Shown here: piece by piece, positions 1 to 8,098 of the stretch
Numbering within the stretch: the stretch's first letter is position 1
How the letters are laid out: each line of letters opens with the position of its first letter
Assembly: GCF_013072695.1 (NCBI RefSeq)
Contig: NZ_LXUK01000027.1
Location: 124,001 to 188,000, forward strand
Length of the DNA: 64,000 bases
Direction: 5' to 3'
DNA from: Acinetobacter sp. Ac_5812
GTDB taxonomy: Bacteria; Pseudomonadota; Gammaproteobacteria; Pseudomonadales; Moraxellaceae
Translations under genes and position numbers: made by a program
The notes under the pieces: generated by a model
What the model was told of the DNA's origin: nothing
What the model saw: the letters and a program-made list of their open reading frames with translations, nothing else
Databases searched by the model: none

Positions 1-959
1 AAGAATAAATTATTTACCGCAACTTCAGCGTTTTCACCACGCTTCAAATCGATGGCAATACGCATACCATCTTTATCAGATTCGTCACGAAGCTCAGAAA
101 TACCTTCAAGTTTCTTTTCTTTGACTAACTCAGCAATACGCTCAATGGTTCTTGCTTTGTTGACTTGATATGGAATTTCAGTGAAAACAATCGTGGTACG
201 ACCTGTTTTTTGGTCTTCTTCGAAGTGATACTTACCACGAATATGTAAACGACCTTTACCCGTACGGTAAGCATCTACAATGCCTGATTTACCGTAAATA
301 ATACCACCTGTAGGGAAATCTGGGCCCGTAATGTGCTCCATCAAACCTTCAATAGAAATATTCGGGTTATTAGCATAGGCCAAACATGCATTGACTACTT
401 CAGTCATGTTGTGTGGCGCCATATTGGTCGCCATACCTACCGCAATACCTGTCGTACCATTAATCAAAAGATTTGGAATACGCGTTGGCATCACCTGAGG
501 AATACGTTCAGAACCGTCGTAGTTATCTTCCCAATCAACCGTATCTTTTTCTAGATCAGCTAAGATTTCATGGGTGAGTTTTTGCATACGAACTTCGGTA
601 TAACGCATTGCTGCCGCGCTATCCCCATCGACTGAACCGAAGTTACCCTGACCATCAACCAACATGTAACGCAAGCTGAAGTCCTGCGCCATACGAACAA
701 TTGTTTCGTATACTGCACTGTCACCATGAGGGTGATATTTACCGATCACGTCACCGACAACACGAGCAGACTTTTTGTACGCTTTGTTATAATCATTGCC
801 CAATTCGTGCATCGCATATAATACGCGACGATGAACAGGTTTTAGACCGTCTCTAACATCTGGCAATGCACGAGATACGATTACGCTCATCGCGTAATCT
901 AGATATGAATGCTTGAGTTCGTCCTCAATGGCAATCGGTCTGATTTCCGATACGCTCAT
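1..959 (-). CDS. gyrA: DNA gyrase subunit A, N-terminal part
   Basis: GyrA is the breakage-reunion subunit of the essential type II topoisomerase that supercoils DNA. Only about the first 319 residues lie in the window; the rest runs off the left edge. The start MSVSEIRPIAIEDELKHSYL is typical, with no better start upstream. The winged-helix region contains the quinolone-resistance segment GKYHPHGDSAVYE, with serine and glutamate at the usual resistance positions, so it reads as wild type. The catalytic tyrosine is in AAAMRYTEVRM. Frame and similarity are unambiguous. No terminator or promoter was resolved in the AT-rich DNA upstream of the start. Confidence 0.97.
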   Translation of the reverse strand, partial: MSVSEIRPIAIEDELKHSYLDYAMSVIVSRALPDVRDGLKPVHRRVLYAMHELGNDYNKAYKKSARVVGDVIGKYHPHGDSAVYETIVRMAQDFSLRYMLVDGQGNFGSVDGDSAAAMRYTEVRMQKLTHEILADLEKDTVDWEDNYDGSERIPQVMPTRIPNLLINGTTGIAVGMATNMAPHNMTEVVNACLAYANNPNISIEGLMEHITGPDFPTGGIIYGKSGIVDAYRTGKGRLHIRGKYHFEEDQKTGRTTIVFTEIPYQVNKARTIERIAELVKEKKLEGISELRDESDKDGMRIAIDLKRGENAEVAVNNLF

Positions 960-963
960 GCAT

Positions 964-1733
964 ACTCCTTGTTTACAGGTAGAGAGTTGTACCTGTTTTT
1001 ATGTCTTCAATCTTGCAAAAATTTAGCTCAAGGGCTTGAACTAAAAATAAAAAATACAGCGAAAAATTATAGCACAAAGCACTCACTAACTGTGAGTTTA
1101 CACATCTAAAAATAGCATTTTTTTACAATAAAAAAATTATATAAATTAATAACTTAAAATTACCAAATCAAAACTCAATCGATAAAAGTTGAATCTTTCT
1201 TGTTTTGGGCAAAAGATCGTCAAGTAATAGAATAAAAGTGTTGAATTAAATGAGATTTATCTTTTTCTTAAGATCAATCTCATTACCCCCCATAAATGCA
1301 GAAATAAGGATTCATATTATGAGAATGCGTTGAAGATCCCACAGTTTAGTTCGAGAAAAAATATCAAACAAAGCAAAGTGCTTCCGCTAAAAGAAAAACA
1401 TAGTACATCTTTAATAAAAATCCTGCATACCCATAAGTCATCCCTCGAATATTCACGACTATTTATTATCTCCCCCTTATAGAGCCACTCCTTTGATCTA
1501 CTAATAATTTTGACTATATCAGTAGTTGGTGTATAGGAAGCCCTGTATCGCTCGTATAACTTCAATGCAATACACATGAGAGCATATATGCACTCTCTTC
1601 AATGAAGACAAGAACAAAAACTAGATAGATGTGCCAAGTGAATACAACTTAGCTTTTTAATATCTCCAGATATTAATAAAACAAAATTGATGTCTTATAT
1701 TAAATCAAATATCTCAATCTTTTTTAACCACAT
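964..1733. other. AT-rich intergenic region between gyrA and etfA
   Basis: This stretch of about 770 bases should hold the gyrA promoter at its left end. Otherwise I see only one open frame (minus strand, 1317-1577, 86 codons). It has no clear ribosome binding site, is low in complexity and resembles no family I know. A near-palindrome with core GCATATATGC flanked by GAGA/CTCTC lies at 1578-1597, just before that frame. Nothing else is supportable. Confidence 0.5.
1317..1577 (-). CDS. doubtful small ORF, hypothetical protein
   Basis: An 86-codon frame begins MCIALKLYERYRASYTPT and ends with a hydrophobic, Phe/Leu-rich tail (about residues 55-86) that could form a membrane segment. I do not recognise it. 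No Shine-Dalgarno sequence is well placed before the ATG, and the surrounding DNA is AT-rich and repetitive. It could be a decayed gene or chance. It lies beside a 20-bp near-palindrome at 1578-1597. Confidence 0.15.
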   Translation of the reverse strand: MCIALKLYERYRASYTPTTDIVKIISRSKEWLYKGEIINSREYSRDDLWVCRIFIKDVLCFSFSGSTLLCLIFFLELNCGIFNAFS

Positions 1734-1762
1734 AAAAAAACGCCCCTTTCGGAGCGTTTTTC
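1734..1762 (-). terminator. intrinsic terminator after etfBA
   Basis: A GC-rich hairpin (AACGCcCC / GGaGCGTT with a short TTTC loop) is followed on the minus strand by a run of T. It lies about 20 bases beyond the etfA stop and should end the etfBA transcript. Confidence 0.85.
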
Positions 1763-1781
1763 AAACTTGATTCACAAAGAA

Positions 1782-2717
1782 TTAAAGTTTAGATACCAAT
1801 TCAGGCACAACAGTGTTCAAATCGCCCACTAACCAGTAGTCAGCAACGCTGTTGATTGGCGCTTCTTCATCTTTGTTGATTGCAACAATAACTTTAGAAT
1901 CTTTCATACCTGCCAAGTGCTGAATCGCACCAGAGATACCAATCGCCATATAAAGATCTGGAGCAACGATTTTACCCGTTTGACCCACTTGGAAATCGTT
2001 TGGTACGAAGCCAGCATCTACCGCAGCACGTGAAGCACCTTGAGCAGCACCAAGCTTGTCAGCTAATGGGTCAAGTACTTTGTGATAGTTCTCACCAGAA
2101 CCTACACCACGACCACCAGAAACAACGATACGTGCAGCGGTTAATTCTGGACGATCTAGTTTCACGATTTCTTCGCTTACAAACTTAGAAATACCCGCAT
2201 CTTTCACTTCAGCAACAGCTTCAACTGTAGCAGAACCGCCTTCAGCAGCAACTGCATCAAATGCTGTACCACGAACTGTACCAACGATAATAGCTTCGTC
2301 AGATTGAACAGTTGCAATCGCATTACCTGCATAGATTGGGCGTTTGAACGTGTTTGCAGATTCAACAGCAATGATGTCTGAGATCATGCTTACATCAAGA
2401 AGCGCAGCAACACGTGGAAGAAGGTTCTTACCCGTTGTTGTAGAAGCAGCTAATACGTATTTGTATCCACCTTTCGCGATGTCAGCAACTAAGCCAGCAA
2501 CGTTTTCAGCCAATTGGTTTGCATAAGCAGCATTGTCAGCAAGTAATACTTTGCTCACACCAGCAACTTTAGCAGCAGCATCCGCAACTGCTTGAGCGCC
2601 AGAACCAGCAACTAATACAGTAATATCACCACCGATTTTTTGAGCTGCCGCAACAACGTTTAAAGTTGCACCGTTAAGTGTCTGGTTGTTGTGATCAGCG
2701 ATAACTAAAATACTCAT
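1782..2717 (-). CDS. etfA: electron transfer flavoprotein alpha subunit
   Basis: EtfA (FixB family, 311 aa, normal length) pairs with EtfB to carry electrons from acyl-CoA and other flavin dehydrogenases to ETF-ubiquinone oxidoreductase. The N-terminal domain starts MSILVIADHNNQTLNGATLN. The C-terminal FAD-binding domain (about residues 190-311) shows the signature VVSGGRGVGSGENY and then GQTGKIVAPDLYMAIGISGA and GDLNTVVPEL. AAGGATAAAATC precedes the ATG, a good ribosome site. It lies 17 bases downstream of etfB in one operon and is followed by a terminator. Confidence 0.97.
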   Translation of the reverse strand: MSILVIADHNNQTLNGATLNVVAAAQKIGGDITVLVAGSGAQAVADAAAKVAGVSKVLLADNAAYANQLAENVAGLVADIAKGGYKYVLAASTTTGKNLLPRVAALLDVSMISDIIAVESANTFKRPIYAGNAIATVQSDEAIIVGTVRGTAFDAVAAEGGSATVEAVAEVKDAGISKFVSEEIVKLDRPELTAARIVVSGGRGVGSGENYHKVLDPLADKLGAAQGASRAAVDAGFVPNDFQVGQTGKIVAPDLYMAIGISGAIQHLAGMKDSKVIVAINKDEEAPINSVADYWLVGDLNTVVPELVSKL

Positions 2718-2734
2718 GATTTTATCCTTCTGTA

Positions 2735-3484
2735 TTAGATCACTTTCGCTTCGTTTTTCAATTTTTCAACAAGCTCGTCTACAGACTTCACTTGCACGCC
2801 AGCTTTACGTTCAGCAGGAGCTTCAACTTTAATTGTTTTAAGCTTAGTGCCTGTTGCAACGCCATAATCAGCAGGTGACTTAGTATCAAGCGGTTTTTTA
2901 CGCGCTTTCATGATGTTTGGAAGAGCAGCATAACGTGGCTCATTCAAACGTAAGTCAGTGGTGATGATTGCAGGAAGTGCAAGCTCAACAGTTTGTAGAC
3001 CGCCGTCAACTTCACGAGTTACTTGAACTTTACCGCCATCAACTTTAACTTCAGATGCGAAAGTACCTTGACCAGCACCAAGTAAAGCACCAAGCATTTG
3101 ACCTACTTGGTTAGAGTCATCATCAATTGCTTGTTTACCAAGAAGAATAAGTTCTGGTTTTTCAGCATCAACAACGCCTTTCAAGATTTTAGCAACTTCT
3201 AAAGCGCCAACTTCATCAGCAGTTTCAACTAAAATACCGCGGTCAGCACCTAAAGCCATTGCAGAACGAATTTGTTCTTGAGCGTCTTTAGAACCCACTG
3301 AAACAACAACGATTTCAGAAACTGTTCCTTTTTCTTTTAAGCGAACCGCTTCTTCCACTGCGATTTCACAGAATGGGTTGATTGACATCTTAACGTTGGT
3401 AAGGTCAACCCCACTATTGTCCGGCTTAACACGAACTTTTACGTTGGCATCAACCACACGTTTTACAGCGACAAGAGCCTTCAT
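2735..3484 (-). CDS. etfB: electron transfer flavoprotein beta subunit
   Basis: EtfB (FixA family, 249 aa) is the AMP-binding partner of EtfA. I chose the ATG giving MKALVAVKRVVDANVKVRVK, the family's standard N-terminus. A longer frame starting eight codons upstream (MLRTAEDY) is possible but unlikely. Conserved segments include INPFCEIAVEEAVRLKE, the ETF beta signature region ALGADRGILVE, and TTDLRLNEPRYAALPNIMKA. It is the first gene of the etfBA operon. Upstream DNA to 3922 contains no other gene. Confidence 0.97.
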   Translation of the reverse strand: MKALVAVKRVVDANVKVRVKPDNSGVDLTNVKMSINPFCEIAVEEAVRLKEKGTVSEIVVVSVGSKDAQEQIRSAMALGADRGILVETADEVGALEVAKILKGVVDAEKPELILLGKQAIDDDSNQVGQMLGALLGAGQGTFASEVKVDGGKVQVTREVDGGLQTVELALPAIITTDLRLNEPRYAALPNIMKARKKPLDTKSPADYGVATGTKLKTIKVEAPAERKAGVQVKSVDELVEKLKNEAKVI

Positions 3485-3922
3485 GTAATCCTCGGCTGTT
3501 CTAAGCAAGTAAATGTAATGAAGAGCATTCTAACTCTTCGATTGAAACTTTTTAGGTGCCCTATCTTGCAATGTATTTGGCATTTCGGTCAAGTCACAAT
3601 TTCCGCTATGGCAATAAAAAAGATGAAACGCTCAGTTCACATATTGAAAATAATTATTGGTGCTACAAATTTAGTTTATAAATGTGATGAATATTAAACT
3701 TTGATTTTTTTAATATTTTATAAAATTCAACGATCTAAAACAGGCATTTTGATTTAAATAAGGATGATCTGTAACGGATCGTTTCTAGCAAAATTACAAG
3801 TGTTTTGGATTTTACAAAAACGTGGCAATTAAGTAAGAACAGCAATTAAACGAATACCAGAAATAAACGGGAAAAGTAGTCGACTATTAAACGCTCAATT
3901 TTGCAACATAATATATCAAGAT
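3485..3922. other. intergenic region between xerC and etfB
   Basis: About 440 AT-rich bases without a credible gene. It lies upstream of etfB and downstream of xerC, both on the minus strand, so it should contain the etfBA promoter near its right end by etfB (3485-3600). I could not pick out a convincing promoter, and there is no strong terminator hairpin after xerC. Confidence 0.5.
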
Positions 3923-4837
3923 TTAGCTTTTTTGCGCACGTGGATGGGTCTGATCATACACTTTTGCCAGTTGTTCAAAGTCAACATGGGTATAAATCTG
4001 GGTAGTCGACAAATTACTGTGTCCAAGCATTTCTTGTACAGAACGTAAATCACCACTGGCGGATAGCATATGGCTGGCAAAACAATGTCTTAATAAATGT
4101 GGATGCAAATCGACATTTACACCTGCACGCTGAGCTTGCAGTTTGACTCGATTTTCAATTTGACGCGGTGTCAAAGCATTACCACGCTGCGAAATAAAAA
4201 CAGCTGAGTCGGCATTAAAACCACCTAGCCAAATTCGATAGATTTTCAACCATTCAACTAAACTGTCTTTGGCCTTCAAGCCAAAAGGAACAATACGCGT
4301 TTTATTACCCTTACCTGTAATCCGTAAAAGCTGTCGGTTAAAGTCGACATCTTTAACAGTCAGTGCTTGTAATTCAGCCAAACGTAAACCACTAGAATAG
4401 AGCAATTCGAGCATGGCTTTATCACGTAACCATAATTGTTGTTCGATCGGCTTTTCTGGCGCTGCTTGATCTAAAATTTGGTGGACCGTTTCAATATCAA
4501 TCATCCCCGGTAAAGGTCGTGGTTGACGCTTTAATTTAAAATCTTCGGATGGATTCTGCTCCAGATATTGACCTTGTTCCGCCCACTTCATAAATTGGCG
4601 AATTGACGTTAAATGACGCTGTAAGCTACTGCTACTCAGTTGATCTCGCTCAACCCTTGCAGCCAGATATTCCCGCAAATCAGAGGCTTCAACATCTTGC
4701 AGTTGCAGTTGCTTGTATACACAAAACTTAAAGAATTCGGTTAAATCACGCTGATAGGCTGCAATGGTATGTTCAGACTGATTTTGAATGATCCGTTCTT
4801 TTAACCACATGGACAGCAGTTTTTCAGGGCTTTCCAA
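3923..4837 (-). CDS. xerC: tyrosine recombinase XerC
   Basis: XerC, with XerD, resolves chromosome dimers at dif by site-specific recombination. Length (304 aa) is normal. An N-terminal SAM-like DNA-binding domain (about residues 1-90) precedes the catalytic domain. The full catalytic set is visible: R152 (SSGLRLAEL), K176 (TGKGNKTR), H247 and R250 (HPHLLRHCF), H273 (LGHSNLS) and nucleophile Y282 (IYTH). In many gammaproteobacteria xerC directly follows dapF; here three unrelated genes separate them. XerD cannot be excluded by motif alone, but this neighbourhood favours XerC. Confidence 0.93.
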   Translation of the reverse strand: MESPEKLLSMWLKERIIQNQSEHTIAAYQRDLTEFFKFCVYKQLQLQDVEASDLREYLAARVERDQLSSSSLQRHLTSIRQFMKWAEQGQYLEQNPSEDFKLKRQPRPLPGMIDIETVHQILDQAAPEKPIEQQLWLRDKAMLELLYSSGLRLAELQALTVKDVDFNRQLLRITGKGNKTRIVPFGLKAKDSLVEWLKIYRIWLGGFNADSAVFISQRGNALTPRQIENRVKLQAQRAGVNVDLHPHLLRHCFASHMLSASGDLRSVQEMLGHSNLSTTQIYTHVDFEQLAKVYDQTHPRAQKS

Positions 4838-4972
4838 GTTGCTCTCCAGTGTTATGCCGATACCAACAAAGACAGTCTAACAAATTTTACTTCTATTTAT
4901 CATTAAACAAATATCGAAGAATCTATTGCTCTGTACTACAATCATTTTCAAGTTTTATATGGTGCTTGACCG

Positions 4973-5587
4973 ATGACAGCCATGCTTATTCCTTATCTCA
5001 TTGCAATTACCCTGCTCACGCTTACACCTGGTTTAGATACTACGCTGATTATTAGAACCGCTACATTAGAAGGTAAAGCCAAAGCATTCCAAGCGGCTTT
5101 AGGGATTAATCTCGGCTGTATTGTATGGGGAATAATTGTGGCTTGTGGTTTAGGTGCATTACTGATGACTTCGGATCTGGCCTTCAATGCCTTGAAATGG
5201 ATGGGTGCAATTTACTTGACATGGTTAGGACTTAATCTCCTTTTAAAACCCCGCAGCCAACTTGCGAATCTAAATGATTCAACAATGACAACACAAAACT
5301 GGTTTATTAAAGGTTTTTGGGGCAATTTACTCAATCCCAAAGTCGGTATTTTCTATATTTCTTTCCTACCTCAGTTTATTCCACAGTCTTCATCTCCAAT
5401 TATTTGGACCATGGGACTGGTGATGATTCATGTCGTAATCGGCTTGATCTGGTCAATTTTTCTGATCGCTGCGATGCAGTCCATTTCTGCTTATTTAAAA
5501 CAACCTAAATTTATTCGCTATATGGATCGCATCACAGGCAGTATTTTCATTTTATTTGCACTCAAACTTGCATTGAGTAAACGATAA
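4973..5587 (+). CDS. LysE/RhtB family amino-acid exporter
   Basis: A 204-aa inner-membrane protein of the LysE/RhtB family, predicted to export an amino acid or derivative. The N-terminal signature is LTPGLDTTLIIRTATLEG, followed by the typical GFWGNLLNPKVGIFYISFLPQFI segment and about six hydrophobic spans. Substrate cannot be inferred. It is convergent with the hydrolase at 5625 and separated from it by a hairpin. No strong ribosome site precedes the ATG. A second LysE-type gene is at 48822. Confidence 0.88.
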   Translation: MTAMLIPYLIAITLLTLTPGLDTTLIIRTATLEGKAKAFQAALGINLGCIVWGIIVACGLGALLMTSDLAFNALKWMGAIYLTWLGLNLLLKPRSQLANLNDSTMTTQNWFIKGFWGNLLNPKVGIFYISFLPQFIPQSSSPIIWTMGLVMIHVVIGLIWSIFLIAAMQSISAYLKQPKFIRYMDRITGSIFILFALKLALSKR

Positions 5588-5597
5588 ACAATATAAA

Positions 5598-5617
5598 AGC
5601 GTGCTGTGATCAGCACG
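5598..5617. terminator. hairpin between convergent genes
   Basis: A perfect 8-bp stem, GCGTGCTG / CAGCACGC with a TGAT loop, sits between the stops of the convergent LysE-type gene and the hydrolase. On the minus strand it is followed by TTTTATATTG, so it can terminate the hydrolase transcript; the plus-strand tail is weaker. Confidence 0.7.
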
Positions 5618-5624
5618 CCCAATT

Positions 5625-6233
5625 TCAATTACGCTCTAATTTTTTTAAATAATCGTTTATCTGTATGCCGACTTCATCAGCGCATTGCTCTGCCAACTGA
5701 TGATTACCACCTTCAACAATATAGAGTTCAGATTTTTGCAAGATCTGATTTAAATATTGTCCAACCTCAATCGGACTAATCGGATCTTGATTACCCCAGA
5801 TTAGTAAGGTTTCTATCTCTACATCTGGTAAATTTTGCTCATAGTCGACTTTCGTTGTCACGAACCAGTCAGGATATTCAATATATGCTTGCTGATAAAA
5901 CTGACGCCAGTCTTGAACTTGAAATCGGTCTAAATTAATTCCACCAGAAGTTGCAATCAATACCAAACCTTTAACCAGATCTGATTTTTGTAATGCTGCT
6001 GCAATCGCAAAAATTCCACCCATTGATTGTGCAATCAGAATAGAAGGTTGTTGAATTTGTGCAAGCACATAATTGCTCAGATCATTAAAACTGTGAATAT
6101 CAGGGTCTGTTGCCACCCCATGAAACCCAGGGTAAGCAATCACCTGTTTCGTATAATTATGAGGAAGCTGTGCAATCAGCGAATTCCAAAATTGTGTATT
6201 GCCTGATGCACCAGCAAGAAAGACGATGTTCAT
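5625..6233 (-). CDS. alpha/beta hydrolase
   Basis: A 202-aa single-domain alpha/beta hydrolase, probably a cytoplasmic esterase, lipase or related enzyme. The nucleophile elbow is AQSMGG (Ser70, with Ala in place of the usual first Gly). The acid is likely the Asp of LLIWGNQDPIS (about 152) and the base the His of EGGNHQLAEQ (about 178). The first strand ends in LAGASGNTQFW, an oxyanion-loop region. The gene begins 4 bases after the ADP-ribosylglycohydrolase stop, so the two are co-transcribed. The substrate is unknown. Confidence 0.85.
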   Translation of the reverse strand: MNIVFLAGASGNTQFWNSLIAQLPHNYTKQVIAYPGFHGVATDPDIHSFNDLSNYVLAQIQQPSILIAQSMGGIFAIAAALQKSDLVKGLVLIATSGGINLDRFQVQDWRQFYQQAYIEYPDWFVTTKVDYEQNLPDVEIETLLIWGNQDPISPIEVGQYLNQILQKSELYIVEGGNHQLAEQCADEVGIQINDYLKKLERN

Positions 6234-6237
6234 CTCA

Positions 6238-7161
6238 TCAGTCTTCTATCAATTGTGCAAGCAAAGGCTCAACCATTTCCTTGGCTCTTAACTGTTGTAA
6301 CCATACAGCAGGAATATCCTCATACCCAAAAGCAAGTCCTGCCAATCCACCAGCCACACATGCTGTTGTATCCGTATCACGCCCCAAAGAAATTGCTTTT
6401 TTTATCACGGCTTGGTAGCTGGACTCTTGTAAGGCTAAATAAGCTGATTTGAGGCAATCCACAACATAACCGCTTCCCGTTCCTCCCTCCAAATCATCAG
6501 GGCGGATGAAAAATTCTAATTGCTCCAATTCATCTGGTCGATTTCCATAATATCCTCTTAAGATAGTCACAGCATGTGACCACGCTGCATTAACCGTCAT
6601 TCCTTTTAAAATATATCTCGCCCATAAACAATATAAAGCACAACATACTTTTGAGCGTAGATGCGCATGCGTAATATGAGATTGTAAATAGGCAGCTAAA
6701 ATTAATGCCTCGTCTGTCCCTTGATGCCACAACGCTAATGGTAGAACTCTCATCAATGCCCCATTGCCGTTAGCATGTTCATCATCAATCGCGACTTGCA
6801 TAATTGGCGTGCCTTGTAAATATTGCCGAATGGCTGTTGCTGTCTGCACACCCACATCAAATACATGATAATCAGGAGCCATATATCCAAACTGATACCA
6901 ATTCGCAATGCGATTCATTAAATCAACTGAATCTAACTTTTGACAATGAAGTAAAGATGCCAATAAACACAAAGCTTGTGCTCCATCATCTGACCATGTG
7001 CCAATTGGAATATCAGGATAGGTTCGACTAAAATTTTTAGGCGGAATCATATCGATATCAACAATATGAGGGAGTTGTTCAGGTAAGTTAAATTCATAAG
7101 GCACACCAACCGCATCTCCGATTAATAAACCATAAATAGCACCACGAATCTTATTTTTCAT
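6238..7161 (-). CDS. ADP-ribosylglycohydrolase family protein
   Basis: A 307-aa ARH/DraG-family protein. This family uses two magnesium ions to remove ADP-ribose from proteins or small molecules. The N-terminus GAIYGLLIGDAVGVPYEF and the metal-binding motif GTWSDDGAQAL (about residues 53-63) are typical. The C-terminal motif GRDTDTTACVAGGLAGLAFG carries the second aspartate set. Length is normal for the family. It is upstream of, and nearly abutting, an alpha/beta hydrolase. The target is unknown; it could reverse a cellular ADP-ribosylation or recycle a metabolite. Confidence 0.9.
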   Translation of the reverse strand: MKNKIRGAIYGLLIGDAVGVPYEFNLPEQLPHIVDIDMIPPKNFSRTYPDIPIGTWSDDGAQALCLLASLLHCQKLDSVDLMNRIANWYQFGYMAPDYHVFDVGVQTATAIRQYLQGTPIMQVAIDDEHANGNGALMRVLPLALWHQGTDEALILAAYLQSHITHAHLRSKVCCALYCLWARYILKGMTVNAAWSHAVTILRGYYGNRPDELEQLEFFIRPDDLEGGTGSGYVVDCLKSAYLALQESSYQAVIKKAISLGRDTDTTACVAGGLAGLAFGYEDIPAVWLQQLRAKEMVEPLLAQLIED

Positions 7162-7191
7162 TTTCTCTCATTTTATTATTGTAAAAATAAA

Positions 7192-7223
7192 AGGTAAAAA
7201 GTCTAATTTCAGACTTTTTACCT
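7192..7223 (-). terminator. terminator of the lptM-lysA-dapF operon
   Basis: A perfect 13-bp inverted repeat (AGGTAAAAAGTCT / AGACTTTTTACCT, 6-base loop) starts 15 bases past the dapF stop. It lies immediately upstream of the ADP-ribosylglycohydrolase and separates the two transcription units. Confidence 0.75.
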
Positions 7224-7237
7224 AGAATCAGCCTAAT

Positions 7238-8092
7238 TTAGCCTTGAAAATATCGTAAATCCAAACGGGCATCATAAACATGCGTGGTTGGACCAGTCAT
7301 CCACACCACATCACCTTCACGCCAAGCGATATGTAACTTACCACCTGCAAGCTGAACTTCAACTTCATTTGCTAGCAAACCACGGCGCATACCACTGACC
7401 GCTGCGGCACAAGCCCCTGTACCACAAGCCAAAGTCTCACCTACACCACGTTCAAACACACGTAGACGGATATGCTTTTCATCCAGAATTTGCATAAATC
7501 CAGCATTCACACGTGCAGGAAAACGTGCATGTGATTCCACTTGTGGACCAATTCGCTCAACATCCGCAGTCAATACATCAGGAACAATGGTGACCGCATG
7601 CGGATTACCCATGTTCACCACATCAATATTAATGCTCTGATTATCAGCAAGTTCTAATGCGTATAAACCTTCAATATCTTCATGTTCTTGGGTCACAAAT
7701 GGAATTTCTTCTGGAAGAAATTTTGGTGGTCCCATGTTGACGCGAACCCAACCATTGGCACCCAATTCAGGTTCAACTATCCCTGCTTTGGTTTGCACGC
7801 GGATTTTAGTTTTGGTCGTGAGTTGACGCTCATGTACAAAGCGCGCAAAACAACGCACACCATTACCGCACTGCTCGACTTCAGAACCATCGGCATTAAA
7901 GATTCGATATTTAAAATCGACATCTGGCAAATCAGGCGGTTCAACAATCAGTAGTTGATCAAAACCCACACCGAAATGACGATCAGCTAAACGCTGAATT
8001 GTGACTGTATCTAAATAAGTTCGCTGGGTCACAAGGTCAACGACCATAAAATCATTGCCAAGACCATGCATTTTGGTAAATTCTAAATACAT
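7238..8092 (-). CDS. dapF: diaminopimelate epimerase
   Basis: DapF converts LL- to meso-diaminopimelate for lysine and peptidoglycan synthesis, without a cofactor. The two catalytic cysteines are C75 (EQCGNGVRCF) and C223 (LACGTGACAAAV). The N-terminus MYLEFTKMHGLGNDFMVVD and the length of 284 aa are canonical. It starts 6 bases after lysA stops. It forms an operon with lysA and lptM, as in many gammaproteobacteria, and ends at a strong terminator. Confidence 0.98.
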   Translation of the reverse strand: MYLEFTKMHGLGNDFMVVDLVTQRTYLDTVTIQRLADRHFGVGFDQLLIVEPPDLPDVDFKYRIFNADGSEVEQCGNGVRCFARFVHERQLTTKTKIRVQTKAGIVEPELGANGWVRVNMGPPKFLPEEIPFVTQEHEDIEGLYALELADNQSINIDVVNMGNPHAVTIVPDVLTADVERIGPQVESHARFPARVNAGFMQILDEKHIRLRVFERGVGETLACGTGACAAAVSGMRRGLLANEVEVQLAGGKLHIAWREGDVVWMTGPTTHVYDARLDLRYFQG

Positions 8093-8098
8093 CTTAAT

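Noticed and set aside
909..1109. Plus-strand frame over the gyrA start
   Set aside because: It is antisense to the gyrA N-terminus, has no ribosome site, and its composition follows the opposite strand.
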